DNA from: Enterococcus canis NBRC 100695
GTDB lineage: Bacteria; Bacillota; Bacilli; Lactobacillales; Enterococcaceae
Direction of reading: 5' to 3'
Length of the DNA stretch: 64,000 nt
Assembly (NCBI RefSeq): GCF_001544375.1
Contig: NZ_BCQJ01000002.1
Location: 310,001-374,000, forward strand
The notes below the pieces were generated by a model. It was not told the DNA's origin and did no database searches. It worked only from the letters and a program-made list of their open reading frames with translations. Made by a program: the position numbers and the translations under genes. This document shows positions 39,996 through 49,938 of this stretch, piece by piece (within the stretch, counting starts at the first letter, position 1; each line of letters begins with the position of its first letter).

Positions 39996-40057
39996 TTATA
40001 TACTAAGGGAAGTCCCTTGTTCCATTGTAGTGGATATTGATAATTGGTGCAATTGTT

Positions 40058-40813
40058 TTATTTTACCGCGTTTAGTAAGGCTAAGAATGAATCTGGTTGT
40101 AAGCTAGCGCCGCCAACTAAAGCACCATCAACGTTTTCTTTTGCCATGTATTCTGCGATATTTTCTGGTTTAACAGAACCGCCGTATTGGATACGAACAG
40201 CGTCGGCAACTTCACCATCATAGATTTTCGCAACAGTTTGACGAACCACACCACAGATTTCGTCTGCGATTTCAGCGTCGGCTGATTTACCAGTACCGAT
40301 TGCCCAGATTGGTTCATAAGCAATCACCATGCTAGATACTTGACCAGGAGTCAAGCCGTCTAAGCCAGCTGTAATTTGACCTTCGATCCATTCGGCTGTT
40401 TTACCAGCTTCATAAGTTTCTAAAGACTCCCCACAACATAAGATTGGTGTCATGCCATTTGCGAAGATTGCTTTGGCTTTTTGATTGATTTCTGCATCTG
40501 TTTCGTGGAAATATTCACGACGTTCTGAGTGACCAATGATCACATATTGCACGCCAAGGTCAGCGATAGCTGCTGGTGAGTTTTCACCAGTGTAGGCTCC
40601 TTCGTTTTCCCAGAAGCAGTTTTGAGCAGATAATTGTACGTCAGAATCTTTCAAGCTCCAAGCTAATGGTGCTAAGAACAAAGCAGGTGAACCGATCACA
40701 GAATCCACAACGTCTTTTGAAGGAACAGCAGTTTTTACTGCTTCCGCAAAGCTTTGTGCTTCTGATAATGTTTTGTTCATTTTCCAGTTTCCGGCAATAA
40801 TTGGTTTACGCAT
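40058..40813 (-). CDS. tpiA: Triosephosphate isomerase
   Basis: The 251-residue TIM barrel interconverts dihydroxyacetone phosphate and glyceraldehyde 3-phosphate. It has GNWKMNKT (Lys 13 region), the catalytic histidine in [11 protein letters not shown], the catalytic glutamate in [12 protein letters not shown] and the phosphate loop YGGSVKPEN. It lies 39 bases after pgk. Confidence 0.97.
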   Translation of the reverse strand: MRKPIIAGNWKMNKTLSEAQSFAEAVKTAVPSKDVVDSVIGSPALFLAPLAWSLKDSDVQLSAQNCFWENEGAYTGENSPAAIADLGVQYVIIGHSERREYFHETDAEINQKAKAIFANGMTPILCCGESLETYEAGKTAEWIEGQITAGLDGLTPGQVSSMVIAYEPIWAIGTGKSADAEIADEICGVVRQTVAKIYDGEVADAVRIQYGGSVKPENIAEYMAKENVDGALVGGASLQPDSFLALLNAVK

Positions 40814-40852
40814 GCATCAAGCACTCCTTTTCCCATCAATGGGTAATTTGAC

Positions 40853-42043
40853 TTATTTGTCGTTGATTGCTGCTAATCCAGGTAATTCTTTACCTTCTAA
40901 TAATTCAAGACTAGCACCGCCACCAGTTGAGATGTGGGTGAATTTGTCTGCAAAGCCTAATTGTTCAGCTGCAGCAGCAGAGTCGCCACCACCGATGATT
41001 GTTGTTGCGCCTTCCAAGTTTGCGATTGCTTCACATACACCGATTGTACCGCGTGCGAAGTTGCTCATTTCGAATACGCCCATAGGTCCGTTCCAAACCA
41101 CTGTTTTTGCACCTTCTAATGTTTGTGCAAACAATGCGATTGTTTCAGGACCAATGTCTAAGCCCATTTGACCAACTGGCACGTCACCAGTATGTTCTTC
41201 AGTTGGTACGTCATTTGAGAATTCAGCAGCTGTGATAGAGTCCACTGGTAAGACGATTTTGTCGCCAGCTTTTTCTAGTAAGCTTTTCGCTAATTCAACT
41301 TTGTCCGCTTCTACTAAAGAGTTTCCAATTTCCATTCCTTTAGCTTTGTAGAAAGTATAAGTCATACCGCCACCAATCAAAATTTTGTCCGCTTTAGGGA
41401 TCAAGTTTTCGATTACACCGATTTTGTCAGAAACTTTCGCACCACCAAGGATGGCAATCATAGGACGTTTAGGGTCTTCGACAGCTTCGCCGATAAATTT
41501 GATTTCTTTTTCCATTAGGAAGCCAGCTACTGTTGGGATACCAGTTGAAGCAATCCCTACGTTAGAAGCATGGGCACGGTGAGCTGTACCAAAAGCGTCG
41601 TTTACAAATACGTCGCCTAGAGAAGCCCAATATTTACCTAATTCTGGATCGTTTTTGCTTTCTTTCTTGCCGTCGACATCTTCAAAACGAGTGTTTTCAA
41701 AGACTAATACGTCGCCGTCTTTCATGTCAGCAATTGCGTCTTCCAATTCTTTACCGCGAGTTTCAGGAACAAAGGTTACGTCTTTTCCTAATAATTCGCC
41801 TAGGCGTTTGGCTACAGGTGCTAAAGATTTACCTGCTTTGTCTTCTTCGGTTTTCACACGACCTAAGTGAGAGAATAGGATCGCTTTACCACCTTGATCC
41901 ATCACGTATTGGATCGTAGGTAGCGCCGCTTTGATACGAGTGTCATCAGTGATCACGCCATCTTTCAAAGGGACATTGAAGTCTACGCGGACAAGGACTT
42001 TCTTATCTTTTAAGTCGATGTCTTTTACGGTCATTTTTGCCAT
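40853..42043 (-). CDS. pgk: Phosphoglycerate kinase
   Basis: I start at ATG 42043 behind TAGGAGG; the in-frame ATG at 42085 would include this site. The protein of 396 residues has [15 protein letters not shown], the substrate region [17 protein letters not shown] and the nucleotide-binding [13 protein letters not shown]. It makes ATP from 1,3-bisphosphoglycerate. A strong terminator-like hairpin lies between gap and pgk, which may lower its transcript relative to gap. Confidence 0.97.
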   Translation of the reverse strand: MAKMTVKDIDLKDKKVLVRVDFNVPLKDGVITDDTRIKAALPTIQYVMDQGGKAILFSHLGRVKTEEDKAGKSLAPVAKRLGELLGKDVTFVPETRGKELEDAIADMKDGDVLVFENTRFEDVDGKKESKNDPELGKYWASLGDVFVNDAFGTAHRAHASNVGIASTGIPTVAGFLMEKEIKFIGEAVEDPKRPMIAILGGAKVSDKIGVIENLIPKADKILIGGGMTYTFYKAKGMEIGNSLVEADKVELAKSLLEKAGDKIVLPVDSITAAEFSNDVPTEEHTGDVPVGQMGLDIGPETIALFAQTLEGAKTVVWNGPMGVFEMSNFARGTIGVCEAIANLEGATTIIGGGDSAAAAEQLGFADKFTHISTGGGASLELLEGKELPGLAAINDK

Positions 42044-42141
42044 AAATCTTTTGCCTCCTAAATATTTATCCGGTTGCCCGGTCATACGCTTTATTATAAC
42101 TCTTTGAAATCAGGCTGAAAAAGATTTCGACCCGATTTCAA

Positions 42142-42175
42142 AGAAAAAGCGGAGAAGCGCGTCGCTTCCCCGCTT
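42142..42175 (-). terminator. Hairpin terminator between gap and pgk
   Basis: A 13-base-pair stem (42147-42159 with 42163-42175) with one wobble is followed by TTTTTCTTT on the minus strand. Partial read-through would explain high gap and moderate pgk expression. Confidence 0.8.
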
Positions 42176-42213
42176 GCTCAAGCTTCGTCCTCAGCTGTCT
42201 TTAAGAGAAAATC

Positions 42214-43215
42214 TTAAAGTTTAGCAAAGTATTCCAAAGTACGAACTAATTGTGCAGTGTAAGACATTTCGTTGTCATACCAAGCAACAGTTTTCACTAA
42301 TTGTTTGCCATCAACAGTCAATACTTTAGTTTGAGTTTCGTCGAATAATGAACCGTAAGTCATACCCACGATATCAGAAGAAACGATTTCGTCTACATTG
42401 TAGCCGAATGATTCGTTTGAAGCTTCTTTCATCGCTGCATTTACTTCGTCAGCAGTAACTTCTGTGTTAAGAACAGTTACTAATTCAGTTAATGAACCTG
42501 TTGCAACAGGAACACGTTGTGCAGCTCCGTCTAATTTACCGTTCAATTCTGGGATTACTAAGCCGATCGCTTTAGCAGCACCAGTTGTGTTAGGAACGAT
42601 GTTTTCTGCAGCGGCACGAGCACGACGGAAGTCACCTTTAGGGTGTGGTCCATCAAGAGTCATTTGGTCGCCAGTGTAAGCGTGGATAGTTGTCATCAAG
42701 CCTTCGATAACGCCAAATTTGTCGTTTAATGCTTTAGCCATAGGAGCTAAACAGTTAGTAGTACAAGATGCACCTGAGATAACTGTTTCTTTACCAGTTA
42801 ATGTTTCATGGTTTGTGTTGTAAACGATTGTTGGTACGTCGTTTCCACCAGGAGCTGTAATAATAACGCGTTTAGCGCCACCTTTTAAGTGTAATTCAGC
42901 TTTTTCTTTAGATGTGAAGAAACCAGTTGATTCCAACACGATATCTACGCCTAGTTCGCCCCAAGGTAATTCTTCAGGGTTACGGTTAGATAATACTTTA
43001 ACTTCTTTGCCGTTAACGTTGAAAGAACCATCGTGAACTTCAACTGTTCCGTTGAAACGTCCTTGAGTTGTGTCATATTTTAACAAGTGAGCTAACATTT
43101 TAGCGTCTGTTAAGTCGTTGATTGCAACCACTTCTAATCCTTCTACATCTTGGATACGGCGGAATGCTAAACGTCCGATACGTCCAAAACCATTGATACC
43201 TACTTTAACTGTCAT
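42214..43215 (-). CDS. gap: Glyceraldehyde-3-phosphate dehydrogenase, type I
   Basis: The true start is ATG 43215 behind AAGGAGG; the reading frame is open further upstream. The 333-residue NAD-dependent enzyme has [16 protein letters not shown] for NAD and the active-site [12 protein letters not shown] with its cysteine, and IHAYTGDQ after it. It follows cggR by 57 bases, across a hairpin. Codon bias is strong. Confidence 0.97.
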   Translation of the reverse strand: MTVKVGINGFGRIGRLAFRRIQDVEGLEVVAINDLTDAKMLAHLLKYDTTQGRFNGTVEVHDGSFNVNGKEVKVLSNRNPEELPWGELGVDIVLESTGFFTSKEKAELHLKGGAKRVIITAPGGNDVPTIVYNTNHETLTGKETVISGASCTTNCLAPMAKALNDKFGVIEGLMTTIHAYTGDQMTLDGPHPKGDFRRARAAAENIVPNTTGAAKAIGLVIPELNGKLDGAAQRVPVATGSLTELVTVLNTEVTADEVNAAMKEASNESFGYNVDEIVSSDIVGMTYGSLFDETQTKVLTVDGKQLVKTVAWYDNEMSYTAQLVRTLEYFAKL

Positions 43216-43249
43216 TAAAGATTTCCTCCTTATGAAAATCAAAAATTTA

Positions 43250-43272
43250 TTTTAAAGGGTCACCCCTTAAAA
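43250..43272 (-). promoter_or_regulatory. Stem-loop between cggR and gap
   Basis: Arms 43263-43272 and 43250-43259 (AT-rich outer part, GGG/CCC inner part) form a 10-base-pair stem directly after the cggR stop. In Bacillus a stem-loop here protects the gapA message after cleavage within the cggR-gapA transcript; the same role is inferred. Confidence 0.6.
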
Positions 43273-44307
43273 TCATTCATTAGCCGCTAAAATCGAATTT
43301 GCTGCAGCTTCGTCCGTAATCAGCCAAGTCTGTTTCGGTGCGCTCTTCATATACGCCTCGATGGCTTTAGCTTTTGATTTGCCTCCCGCTACTGCGAAGA
43401 CATGTGGCACTTTTTGGACATTGCTGAGTGTTAGTCCAATCCGCGGGACTTTGTAAACGATGTTGCCTTCCTGGTCAAAGAAATAACCAAAGGATTCAGC
43501 CACCGCTTTTTTTTGCTTCAGCATTGCAAGTTCTTCCGCTGACATTTTTCGACGCCCTGCCATATGCAAGGCCCGACCAATGCTGTGGATTACTACGTTT
43601 GCTTTGCCGATTAGCTCCAAGACTTCTTGGATCATAGGTTCCTGAATCAACGTACGATAAGTTTCATCGGACAATTGCTCTGGAACATACAGCGCACGAT
43701 GTTGTCCGCCAGTTTTAGCCGCCATTACGGCGCTAACTGAATTGGCTTGCACCGTCACGGCTTCCCCAATTCCGCCTCGTGCTGGTACAAATAGGTTGTG
43801 TCGCTGTGCTGTTTCCAATGGTTCTAAGGATTCCGCCACCACTGCCATAGTGGTACCGCCCATTACCGCGATGATATTCTGACCTTCCGGTAAGACCGTT
43901 GCCAAACTATTTTGCAGTAACTCACCAAACTCATTTAAAACTTTCGGTTGCACATCACAATCACCGGCAGCTACGAGACACTTGGCGATGCCAAAGTGTT
44001 CAGCTAGTTCTTTTTCGATCTGTTGCATCCCCAGCATCTGATCCATGACTTCTTCCAGATTTTGATAAGCTGTAAAGCCTTTTTCTGTCAGCATCATGCC
44101 ATTTTTTGAGGCATCGATCAACCCGATCGACTTCAAAAAATCAGTTTCCGTTCGCAAAACCCGTTCAGTAGAACCCATTTTTTGAGCCAAGGCGCGACGG
44201 CCAATTGGCTGCATCCAATAGATATGACGCAAAATTGCAAAACGCTTCTGTAGGACTTCTAACAAATCTGGAGCAACAGCTTCGATCAATTTTAAATCTT
44301 TGTGCAT
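43273..44307 (-). CDS. cggR: Central glycolytic genes regulator CggR
   Basis: I start at ATG 44307 behind GGAGGAG, giving 344 residues, close to Bacillus CggR. The N-terminal winged helix (RFAILRHIYWMQPIGRRALAQKMGSTERVLRTE) is followed by a SorC-type sugar-binding domain (VMGGTTMAVVAESL, ARGGIGEAVTVQANSV). It represses gap-pgk-tpiA-eno until fructose-1,6-bisphosphate accumulates. Its own operator lies just upstream. Confidence 0.94.
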   Translation of the reverse strand: MHKDLKLIEAVAPDLLEVLQKRFAILRHIYWMQPIGRRALAQKMGSTERVLRTETDFLKSIGLIDASKNGMMLTEKGFTAYQNLEEVMDQMLGMQQIEKELAEHFGIAKCLVAAGDCDVQPKVLNEFGELLQNSLATVLPEGQNIIAVMGGTTMAVVAESLEPLETAQRHNLFVPARGGIGEAVTVQANSVSAVMAAKTGGQHRALYVPEQLSDETYRTLIQEPMIQEVLELIGKANVVIHSIGRALHMAGRRKMSAEELAMLKQKKAVAESFGYFFDQEGNIVYKVPRIGLTLSNVQKVPHVFAVAGGKSKAKAIEAYMKSAPKQTWLITDEAAANSILAANE

Positions 44308-44324
44308 GATTTGCTCCTCCGTTG

Positions 44325-44360
44325 GTCGTTTTTTGTCCACAGTAGACTTTTTCCGACCCA
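44325..44360 (-). promoter_or_regulatory. CggR operator
   Basis: On the minus strand the site reads TGGGTC-N6-AGTC-N4-GTGGAC-N6-CGAC. This keeps exactly the spacing of the Bacillus operator CGGGAC-N6-TGTC-N4-CGGGAC-N6-TGTC. It ends 17 bases before the cggR start, so it probably works as a roadblock downstream of the promoter. I could not settle the promoter. Confidence 0.75.
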
Positions 44361-44452
44361 CTAACCTTAAAAAAATAAAATTGACATTCTTCCTTGCATT
44401 AAATCAAAGTATCTTTATCAATCTCACAAAAGTAATTCTAACAGTTTTAGGT

Positions 44453-44496
44453 AAAAAAAACAAGAAAAGAGCATGCTTTTTTTGCTCTTTTCTTGT
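44453..44496 (-). terminator. Terminator after rpoN
   Basis: A 14-base-pair stem (44460-44473 with 44483-44496) is followed by eight T residues on the minus strand. It separates rpoN from the cggR promoter. Confidence 0.9.
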
Positions 44497-44498
44497 GA

Positions 44499-45806
44499 CT
44501 ACTCAAATCGCTTGCGCTTCGAGGAAGATGGGATGTGTAACTGATCGCGATATTTGGCAACAGTACGGCGCGATAGCTCGATACCTTTAGTCGCCAACAG
44601 CTCGACTATTTTTTGATCTGACAGGGGCTTTTGCTTATTTTCAGCATCAATCAGCTCCTGTAGGGCTTGTCTGGTGGTATCAACAGATAAGTCTTCTCCA
44701 CCGGAAGCATGGGTAAAGAAACTCCGCAACTCATATACCCCGAATGGCGTTTCTAAATACTTGCCATTGACTGCCCGACTAATGGTGGACTCATGGAGAC
44801 CCAGTTCTTCAGCAATTTCTTTCAACTGCATCGGTTTTAATGGTCGTGTCGTTTCAGCAAAAAAGTTCGGCTGTCTTTCCAAGATTGCTTGACCAACGCG
44901 CATAATCGTATCCCCACGCTGTTCAATTGTCTTGGTGATCCAATCAAATTCCTGTTTCTTTTCTTTCAAATACTTCTGAACTTCTGGATCGTTGGTTTGG
45001 CTCATTTTCTCAAAGTAGCGGCTTTGTAGCTTCACATTGGGCATGCTCCGACGGTTGGACCGCAGTTGCCAGCCTTCTGGCGTATCCAAAAGCGTCAAAT
45101 CTGGCACAATGTATAACCCTTCCGGTGCCCCAAAGGCCGCTCCTGGCGCTGGACTCAATGACCGGACATAATCAAAAATCAACTGAACCTGCGGCAAATC
45201 AATCTGATATTTTTTAGCAATTTCTGGCCACTTGCGTTGAACAAAGGGTTCGAAATCTTCTTCTAATATAATGTAGGCTAGCTCTGGTGCCTGTTGATCC
45301 CGTTCTGTTTGCAGCATTAGAGATTCTTGCAGGCTACGGGCGCCGACGCCGGCTGGATCCAATTGTTGCAACAGTGTCAAGGCATCTAACATTTGAATCG
45401 GGGTCGCCCCCGTTTGCTTCTGGGCCTCCTCCAACGTTGTGGTCAAATAGCCATTCAAATCGACGAACTCAACTAAATAAAGCACTAGCCGCCGCAATTC
45501 CGTATCACGATAGTTCAGATGAATCTGTTCAATCAAAGACTCAAACAAGGAGCCATGCTGATCGGGAATTTGACTTAGATAGGTCTGACTATCACCAGCT
45601 GGCGCTGAACTAGCCAGTGCCGCCACGTTAGATTCCTCTTGAACTTCTAGTAGGGGGTTCTCTAAGGACTTTTCTGCAACGAAACGCCACAGTTCTTCTG
45701 TATTATATTGGAGAATTTGAATGGATTGTTGCAGCTCTTGAGTCATAGCTAGGCGCTGTGATTGTTGCTGTTGCTGCTTTTGTTGAAATTGTTGTTGAAA
45801 TTTCAA
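44499..45806 (-). CDS. rpoN: RNA polymerase sigma-54 factor
   Basis: The 435-residue protein has the Gln-rich activator-interacting region I (QQQQSQRLAMTQELQQSIQILQYNT), the core-binding middle part, the helix-turn-helix near residue 340 (LKEIAEELGLHESTISRAV) and the C-terminal RpoN box LSRRTVAKYRDQL. It directs transcription from -24/-12 promoters with enhancer proteins. In enterococci it controls mannose-class PTS operons. Adjacency to cggR is common in this group. Confidence 0.95.
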   Translation of the reverse strand: MKFQQQFQQKQQQQQSQRLAMTQELQQSIQILQYNTEELWRFVAEKSLENPLLEVQEESNVAALASSAPAGDSQTYLSQIPDQHGSLFESLIEQIHLNYRDTELRRLVLYLVEFVDLNGYLTTTLEEAQKQTGATPIQMLDALTLLQQLDPAGVGARSLQESLMLQTERDQQAPELAYIILEEDFEPFVQRKWPEIAKKYQIDLPQVQLIFDYVRSLSPAPGAAFGAPEGLYIVPDLTLLDTPEGWQLRSNRRSMPNVKLQSRYFEKMSQTNDPEVQKYLKEKKQEFDWITKTIEQRGDTIMRVGQAILERQPNFFAETTRPLKPMQLKEIAEELGLHESTISRAVNGKYLETPFGVYELRSFFTHASGGEDLSVDTTRQALQELIDAENKQKPLSDQKIVELLATKGIELSRRTVAKYRDQLHIPSSSKRKRFE

Positions 45807-45826
45807 AAAAATTCTCCCCTTTCGAC

Positions 45827-45855
45827 TTGTTTTTTTATGACAGATAGGCTAAACT
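45827..45855 (+). promoter_or_regulatory. Promoter of tRNA-Arg
   Basis: TTGTTT (45827-45832) and TAAACT (45850-45855) with a 17-base spacer lie 13 bases before the tRNA. Confidence 0.5.
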
Positions 45856-45868
45856 AATAATCGTGCTT

Positions 45869-45940
45869 GCGCCCTTAGTGTAGTGGATATCACGTAAGAT
45901 TCCGGTTCTTGAGACGGGGGTTCGATTCCCTCAGGGCGCG
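45869..45940 (+). tRNA. tRNA-Arg (anticodon CCG)
   Basis: This 72-nucleotide cloverleaf on the plus strand has acceptor arms GCGCCCT and AGGGCGC, T-arm GGGTTCGATTCCC, and anticodon CCG in the loop TTCCGGT. The 3' CCA is not encoded. It reads the rare arginine codon CGG. It lies between rpoN and a divergent unknown gene. Confidence 0.93.
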
Positions 45941-45945
45941 TAACG

Positions 45946-45975
45946 AAAGCGTTGGATAATCCAACGCTTTTTTTT
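45946..45975. terminator. Bidirectional terminator after tRNA-Arg
   Basis: Stem AAAGCGTTGGA/TCCAACGCTTT (45946-45956 with 45960-45970) has a T-run on the plus side. The convergent gene at 45980 may share it. Confidence 0.85.
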
Positions 45976-45979
45976 CGTC

Positions 45980-46507
45980 TTAAAAAGATTGTTTGACATA
46001 GGGCAACGGGCGGTTGCTCATGCGTTTCAGTTGGATTTTCTTTTCTTCAATCATTTCCACGAGGTCGTCGGAAAAGTTTTCCAGGATAACACGGCCGCCT
46101 TTATAGGTATAACCGCCAATTTCGGTTACTTCTTCTGGTGACAGCACAACTTTACGGTGCGCAATCTTTTTAAAAAACTCTTCTAATATATAGGTTGGCA
46201 AATAGAAATTATTTTGCGCCGCAAAACTTTGCAAATAAACAAACTCATCAATCGTGATATAACAGTCATCAAACGAATCAAAGCTCACATATTCCTCTAA
46301 AAACAGAGTCCGCTTTTGCAGAATTTCATTGATTTTTTTGTTTAACAAATTAATTGTTTCGATCTCTTTTACTTTATGTTCCAGCTCGCGACGCTTGGCA
46401 TCCCGACGTTGATCATACGATGATTGTAGTACTACCGCACCCAACATTAGCAGTGCCCCTACTGCCACGCCTATTAACCCAATTACGAAATACAGCATTT
46501 GTTTCAC
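45980..46507 (-). CDS. Membrane-anchored protein of unknown function
   Basis: The 175-residue protein has one N-terminal membrane helix (MLYFVIGLIGVAVGALLMLGAVVL), a basic coiled-coil stretch (YDQRRDAKRRELEHKVKEIETINLLNKKINEIL) and a mixed globular C-terminal part with no motif that I recognise. It probably faces the cytoplasm. The start follows AGGGTG. It stands alone, opposite to clpP. I do not assign a function. Confidence 0.7.
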   Translation of the reverse strand: MKQMLYFVIGLIGVAVGALLMLGAVVLQSSYDQRRDAKRRELEHKVKEIETINLLNKKINEILQKRTLFLEEYVSFDSFDDCYITIDEFVYLQSFAAQNNFYLPTYILEEFFKKIAHRKVVLSPEEVTEIGGYTYKGGRVILENFSDDLVEMIEEKKIQLKRMSNRPLPYVKQSF

Positions 46508-46585
46508 CCTTCATCCTTTTTTATCAGTATAGCATATTTATCTTCTCACAAAACATAACTGCTTGGCAAATTCTTGATCAAACTA

Positions 46586-46615
46586 TTTGACCTTTATTGA
46601 CCATTCCGCTATACT
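46586..46615 (+). promoter_or_regulatory. clpP promoter with CtsR box
   Basis: TTGACC (46587-46592) and TATACT (46610-46615) are 17 bases apart. The CtsR heptad repeat covers the -35: 46586-46602 reads GGTCAATAAAGGTCAAA on the minus strand, one mismatch from the consensus. CtsR represses clp genes until heat or protein stress. Confidence 0.8.
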
Positions 46616-46683
46616 TTCTCTTAGGTACAAAACGAGCTTTGTGCTACAATGGTTTTGTACATTTTGACAAGGAGGAATTACTC

Positions 46684-47277
46684 ATGAATTTAATCCCAAC
46701 AGTTATCGAACAATCATCTCGTGGCGAAAGAGCCTACGACATTTACTCCCGTCTTTTGAAAGACCGTATCATTATGTTGAGCGGCCCAATTGACGACAAC
46801 GTGTCCAACTCCGTTATCGCGCAGTTGCTCTTTTTAGACGCTCAAGATTCTGAAAAAGACATCTACTTATACATCAACTCTCCTGGTGGTAGCGTATCTG
46901 CCGGCTTGGCGATTTTTGACACCATGAACTTTATCAAAGCAGACGTGCAAACCATCGTTTTAGGGATGGCGGCTTCAATGGGTAGCTTCTTATTAACTGC
47001 AGGTACTAAAGGCAAACGTTTCGCATTACCAAATGCTGAAATCATGATCCACCAACCATTAGGTGGCGCTCAAGGTCAAGCAACTGAAATCGAAATCGCT
47101 GCTCGTCACATCCTAGATACACGTACTCGTTTGAATACGATTTTATCTGAACGGACTGGACAACCTCTAGAAGTTATCGAACGCGACACTGATCGTGATA
47201 ATTATATGACAGCGCAGCAAGCGAAAGATTATGGTTTGATTGATGACGTGATGGAAAACAGCAGTGCGTTAAACTAA
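46684..47277 (+). CDS. clpP: ATP-dependent Clp protease proteolytic subunit
   Basis: I start at ATG 46684 behind AAGGAGG; the frame is open upstream to 46597 without a ribosome site. The 197-residue serine protease has the nucleophile in [11 protein letters not shown], the histidine in [10 protein letters not shown] and an aspartate near residue 172. It forms the double-ring protease that works with ClpX, ClpC and ClpE. A CtsR-controlled promoter precedes it and a terminator follows. Confidence 0.97.
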   Translation: MNLIPTVIEQSSRGERAYDIYSRLLKDRIIMLSGPIDDNVSNSVIAQLLFLDAQDSEKDIYLYINSPGGSVSAGLAIFDTMNFIKADVQTIVLGMAASMGSFLLTAGTKGKRFALPNAEIMIHQPLGGAQGQATEIEIAARHILDTRTRLNTILSERTGQPLEVIERDTDRDNYMTAQQAKDYGLIDDVMENSSALN

Positions 47278-47289
47278 AATTGCAATTGG

Positions 47290-47325
47290 AAAGACTGGTC
47301 AGATTCATGATCAGTCTTTTTTTAT
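47290..47325 (+). terminator. Terminator of clpP
   Basis: Stem AAAGACTG/CAGTCTTT (47290-47297 with 47312-47319), extendable with a wobble, is followed by a T-run. Confidence 0.85.
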
Positions 47326-47386
47326 AGGACTGATTGATTGGCTTTTTAATCCCTTCCCGCTACAATAAAAAGAGGAGGTGGCTAAC

Positions 47387-47905
47387 ATGGATATTTCGAA
47401 CATCAAAGCAGCCGCAACAAATACTACTACAGGTTTAAAAATCGGTGCCGATGATGCACCAGTTAAACTAGTTGAATTTATCAACGTCCGTTGTCCCTAC
47501 TGTAAACAATGGTTTGAAGAGTCTAAAGAACTATTGGATCAATATATTGCCGAGGGTCGTTTACAACGGATCATCAAACCTTTTAACAAAGAAAAGGAAA
47601 GCTTGCAACGGGGCAACGTCATGCATCGCTATTTAGATACCAACTTGCCTGAGAAAGGCTACGCCGCTTTAATGCAAATGTTTATCACACAAAAAGACTG
47701 GCAAGATCTCTCTTTAGAGGAAGTGGCACGTTTTGCTGAGGACCGCTTGCAATTGGCACCTCAAGCAAATGAAGCGTTACTAACAGACGTGGTCACTGAA
47801 GCCAACAATGCCAATATTCAATTTGTGCCAACCCTCATCATCAACGATCATATTTTTGATGAAGCAATCGAACCAGAGCTGTTAATTCAATATATCGAAG
47901 AGTAA
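47387..47905 (+). CDS. Thioredoxin-fold DsbA-family protein
   Basis: I start at ATG 47387 behind GAGGAGGTG, giving about 172 residues. The motif CPYC sits in FINVRCPYCKQWFEE, followed by a helical insert and the cis-proline FVPTLIIN. No signal peptide is present, so it is cytoplasmic, unlike true DsbA. It may be a disulfide reductase or a redox adaptor; partner unknown. It lies between clpP and the convergent whiA gene with its own ribosome site. Confidence 0.85.
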   Translation: MDISNIKAAATNTTTGLKIGADDAPVKLVEFINVRCPYCKQWFEESKELLDQYIAEGRLQRIIKPFNKEKESLQRGNVMHRYLDTNLPEKGYAALMQMFITQKDWQDLSLEEVARFAEDRLQLAPQANEALLTDVVTEANNANIQFVPTLIINDHIFDEAIEPELLIQYIEE

Positions 47906-47913
47906 CTGGTAAC

Positions 47914-47966
47914 AAAAAATCTCCAAAAAGTTAAGGATTATCCTTAAGACTTTTTGGAGATTTTTT
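47914..47966. terminator. Bidirectional terminator between the DsbA-like gene and whiA
   Basis: A very long inverted repeat (47914-47939 with 47941-47966, nearly perfect) has A-run and T-run ends and serves both convergent transcripts. Confidence 0.9.
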
Positions 47967-47980
47967 CGTACTCTTTAAAC

Positions 47981-48919
47981 TTAACCGACATGAGACTCTT
48001 TCAAGTTTTCGGCAAAGTCATTGATTTTCCGAATACGGTGATTGATTCCAGATTTAGAGATTGTGCCTGACGGGAGCATTTCACCTAATTCTTTTAAGCT
48101 GACTTCGGGATTTTCTAAACGCAAGCGGGCAATCTCCTGCAGTTTTTCCGGTAAAGCCTCGATACCAACCGTATTTTCGATAAAGGCGATATTTTCCACC
48201 TGTTTGGCGGCGGCATCGATGGTCTTATTCAAATTAGCCGTTTCGCAGTTCACTAAACGATTAACAGAGTTCCGCATGTCCCGCACGATCCGTACGTCCT
48301 CAAATTTCAGCATCGAATTGGTGGCGCCGATCAAGGTTAAAAAGTCCGCAATTTTTTCGGCACCTTTCAAATAGGTGATATAGCCATTACGTCGTTCGAG
48401 GGTCCGTGCATTGAGGTCGTAATAGTTCAACATATCGCAGACATCTTGATTGTGTTCTTCATAAAGAGAATAAATCTCCAAATGGTAGCGGCTAGTTTCG
48501 GGATTATTGACAGAACCAGCTGCCATAAAAGCACCCCTTAAATAGGAACGCATTTTTTGAGCATTCCCCAAGATTTCACTAGAAACGTGGCTATTAAAGA
48601 CCACCCCATCCATAATGTCTAAATCCGCCAAAACACTTTGGGTATCCTGCTTTAACCGAACAATATAGACATTGTTCTTCTTTAATTTCATTTTTCGCCG
48701 TACTAAAAGTTCACTGCGAACTTGATAATGATCTTTTAATAGCGAGTAGATACGTCGCGCAATCGCGGCGTTTTCAGATTGAACATTCAAAATAAATTGA
48801 TGATTTGCAATACTCAAAGAGCCGTTCATGCGAATCAACGCGGCTAATTCCGCTTTGGCATGTTCACGATGCACTTCTAACGTCGTCAATTCTTTTTTCA
48901 CATCCGCTGCAAATGACAT
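47981..48919 (-). CDS. whiA: DNA-binding protein WhiA
   Basis: The 312-residue protein has the LAGLIDADG-like N-terminal domain ([31 protein letters not shown]) and the C-terminal WhiA helix-turn-helix ([27 protein letters not shown]). In Streptomyces it controls sporulation; in Firmicutes it affects division and chromosome segregation. It is the last gene of rapZ-yvcK-whiA. Confidence 0.95.
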   Translation of the reverse strand: MSFAADVKKELTTLEVHREHAKAELAALIRMNGSLSIANHQFILNVQSENAAIARRIYSLLKDHYQVRSELLVRRKMKLKKNNVYIVRLKQDTQSVLADLDIMDGVVFNSHVSSEILGNAQKMRSYLRGAFMAAGSVNNPETSRYHLEIYSLYEEHNQDVCDMLNYYDLNARTLERRNGYITYLKGAEKIADFLTLIGATNSMLKFEDVRIVRDMRNSVNRLVNCETANLNKTIDAAAKQVENIAFIENTVGIEALPEKLQEIARLRLENPEVSLKELGEMLPSGTISKSGINHRIRKINDFAENLKESHVG

Positions 48920-48936
48920 ATCTGCCCCACCCTTTC

Positions 48937-49938
48937 TTAATATTTCGCTCCGAAAACGATTCGGAACAATTCTTCAACAACCTTTTCCCCATCATGAAAG
49001 GCGCCATGGTCACGTAGCTCCAAAAAATCGGTGGAAATCACGCGACAGCCTTCTTCTCGCAGCCCCTTAAAGTCATGGGATACTTGGACCAGATATTCAT
49101 CATAGCGTTCTTGATCCATGTAATTCTCTGGTACTGGCTGTGTATTCACCAAGACGGTATCCACAAACGGTGTCTTTAAATGACGATGCAACACGCGAAT
49201 ATGGTCCGCATCAGAAAAATGCTCAGTCTCCCCTTTTTGGGTCATGATATTACAAATATAAACGACTTCTGCTTCTGTTTTAATTACTGCGTCGCCAATT
49301 TCTTCAATGACCAAGTTGGGGAGGATACTGGTGAACAAGCTGCCAGGTCCTAATACAATCATGTCCGCTTCCTCAATCGCTTTGATGACTTTACGAGCGG
49401 CTTTAGGTTGCTCGCCACTCCCATCGGAACGGGTAACATGCACGTATTCAATCGTTTTTCGGTCCTTAGCAATTTGTGATTCCCCACTAACCTCGGTGCC
49501 ATCATCAAACGTAGCATGTAGTGTCAGTGGTTCTTCAGAAGAAGGATAAATATGACCATCCACGTGCATCATCCGTGCCAAAAGTTGCACTGCTTCATAG
49601 GTACTCTCACGCATTTCGGCCACCGCCGCGATAATTAAATTGCCAATGGCGTGATTTGCCAAAAATTTATCTTCTTTCTTAAAGCGATACTGAAAGATAT
49701 CTGAATAAAGTTTAGGCATATCAGACAAAGCAACTAAGACATTGCGTAAGTCGCCGGGTGGTGCCATATTGACAGAGTCTCGAATCGCACCGCTACTGCC
49801 ACCATCATCGGCCACCGTTACGATAGCTGTGATCTCGGCACTCTGGTTACGCAAGCTTTTCAGAATAACGGGTAGCCCCGTACCGCCACCAATCACAACG
49901 ATTTTAGGCTTGCGGATTCGGTAGGTCTTCATTTTCAT
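48937..49938 (-). CDS. yvcK: Gluconeogenesis factor YvcK (CofD-like)
   Basis: The 333-residue protein has the Rossmann start [15 protein letters not shown] and the CofD-like [13 protein letters not shown] and [13 protein letters not shown]. YvcK binds UDP-sugars and is needed for growth on gluconeogenic carbon and for normal cell shape. Its ATG overlaps the stop of rapZ (ATGA). Confidence 0.94.
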   Translation of the reverse strand: MKMKTYRIRKPKIVVIGGGTGLPVILKSLRNQSAEITAIVTVADDGGSSGAIRDSVNMAPPGDLRNVLVALSDMPKLYSDIFQYRFKKEDKFLANHAIGNLIIAAVAEMRESTYEAVQLLARMMHVDGHIYPSSEEPLTLHATFDDGTEVSGESQIAKDRKTIEYVHVTRSDGSGEQPKAARKVIKAIEEADMIVLGPGSLFTSILPNLVIEEIGDAVIKTEAEVVYICNIMTQKGETEHFSDADHIRVLHRHLKTPFVDTVLVNTQPVPENYMDQERYDEYLVQVSHDFKGLREEGCRVISTDFLELRDHGAFHDGEKVVEELFRIVFGAKY

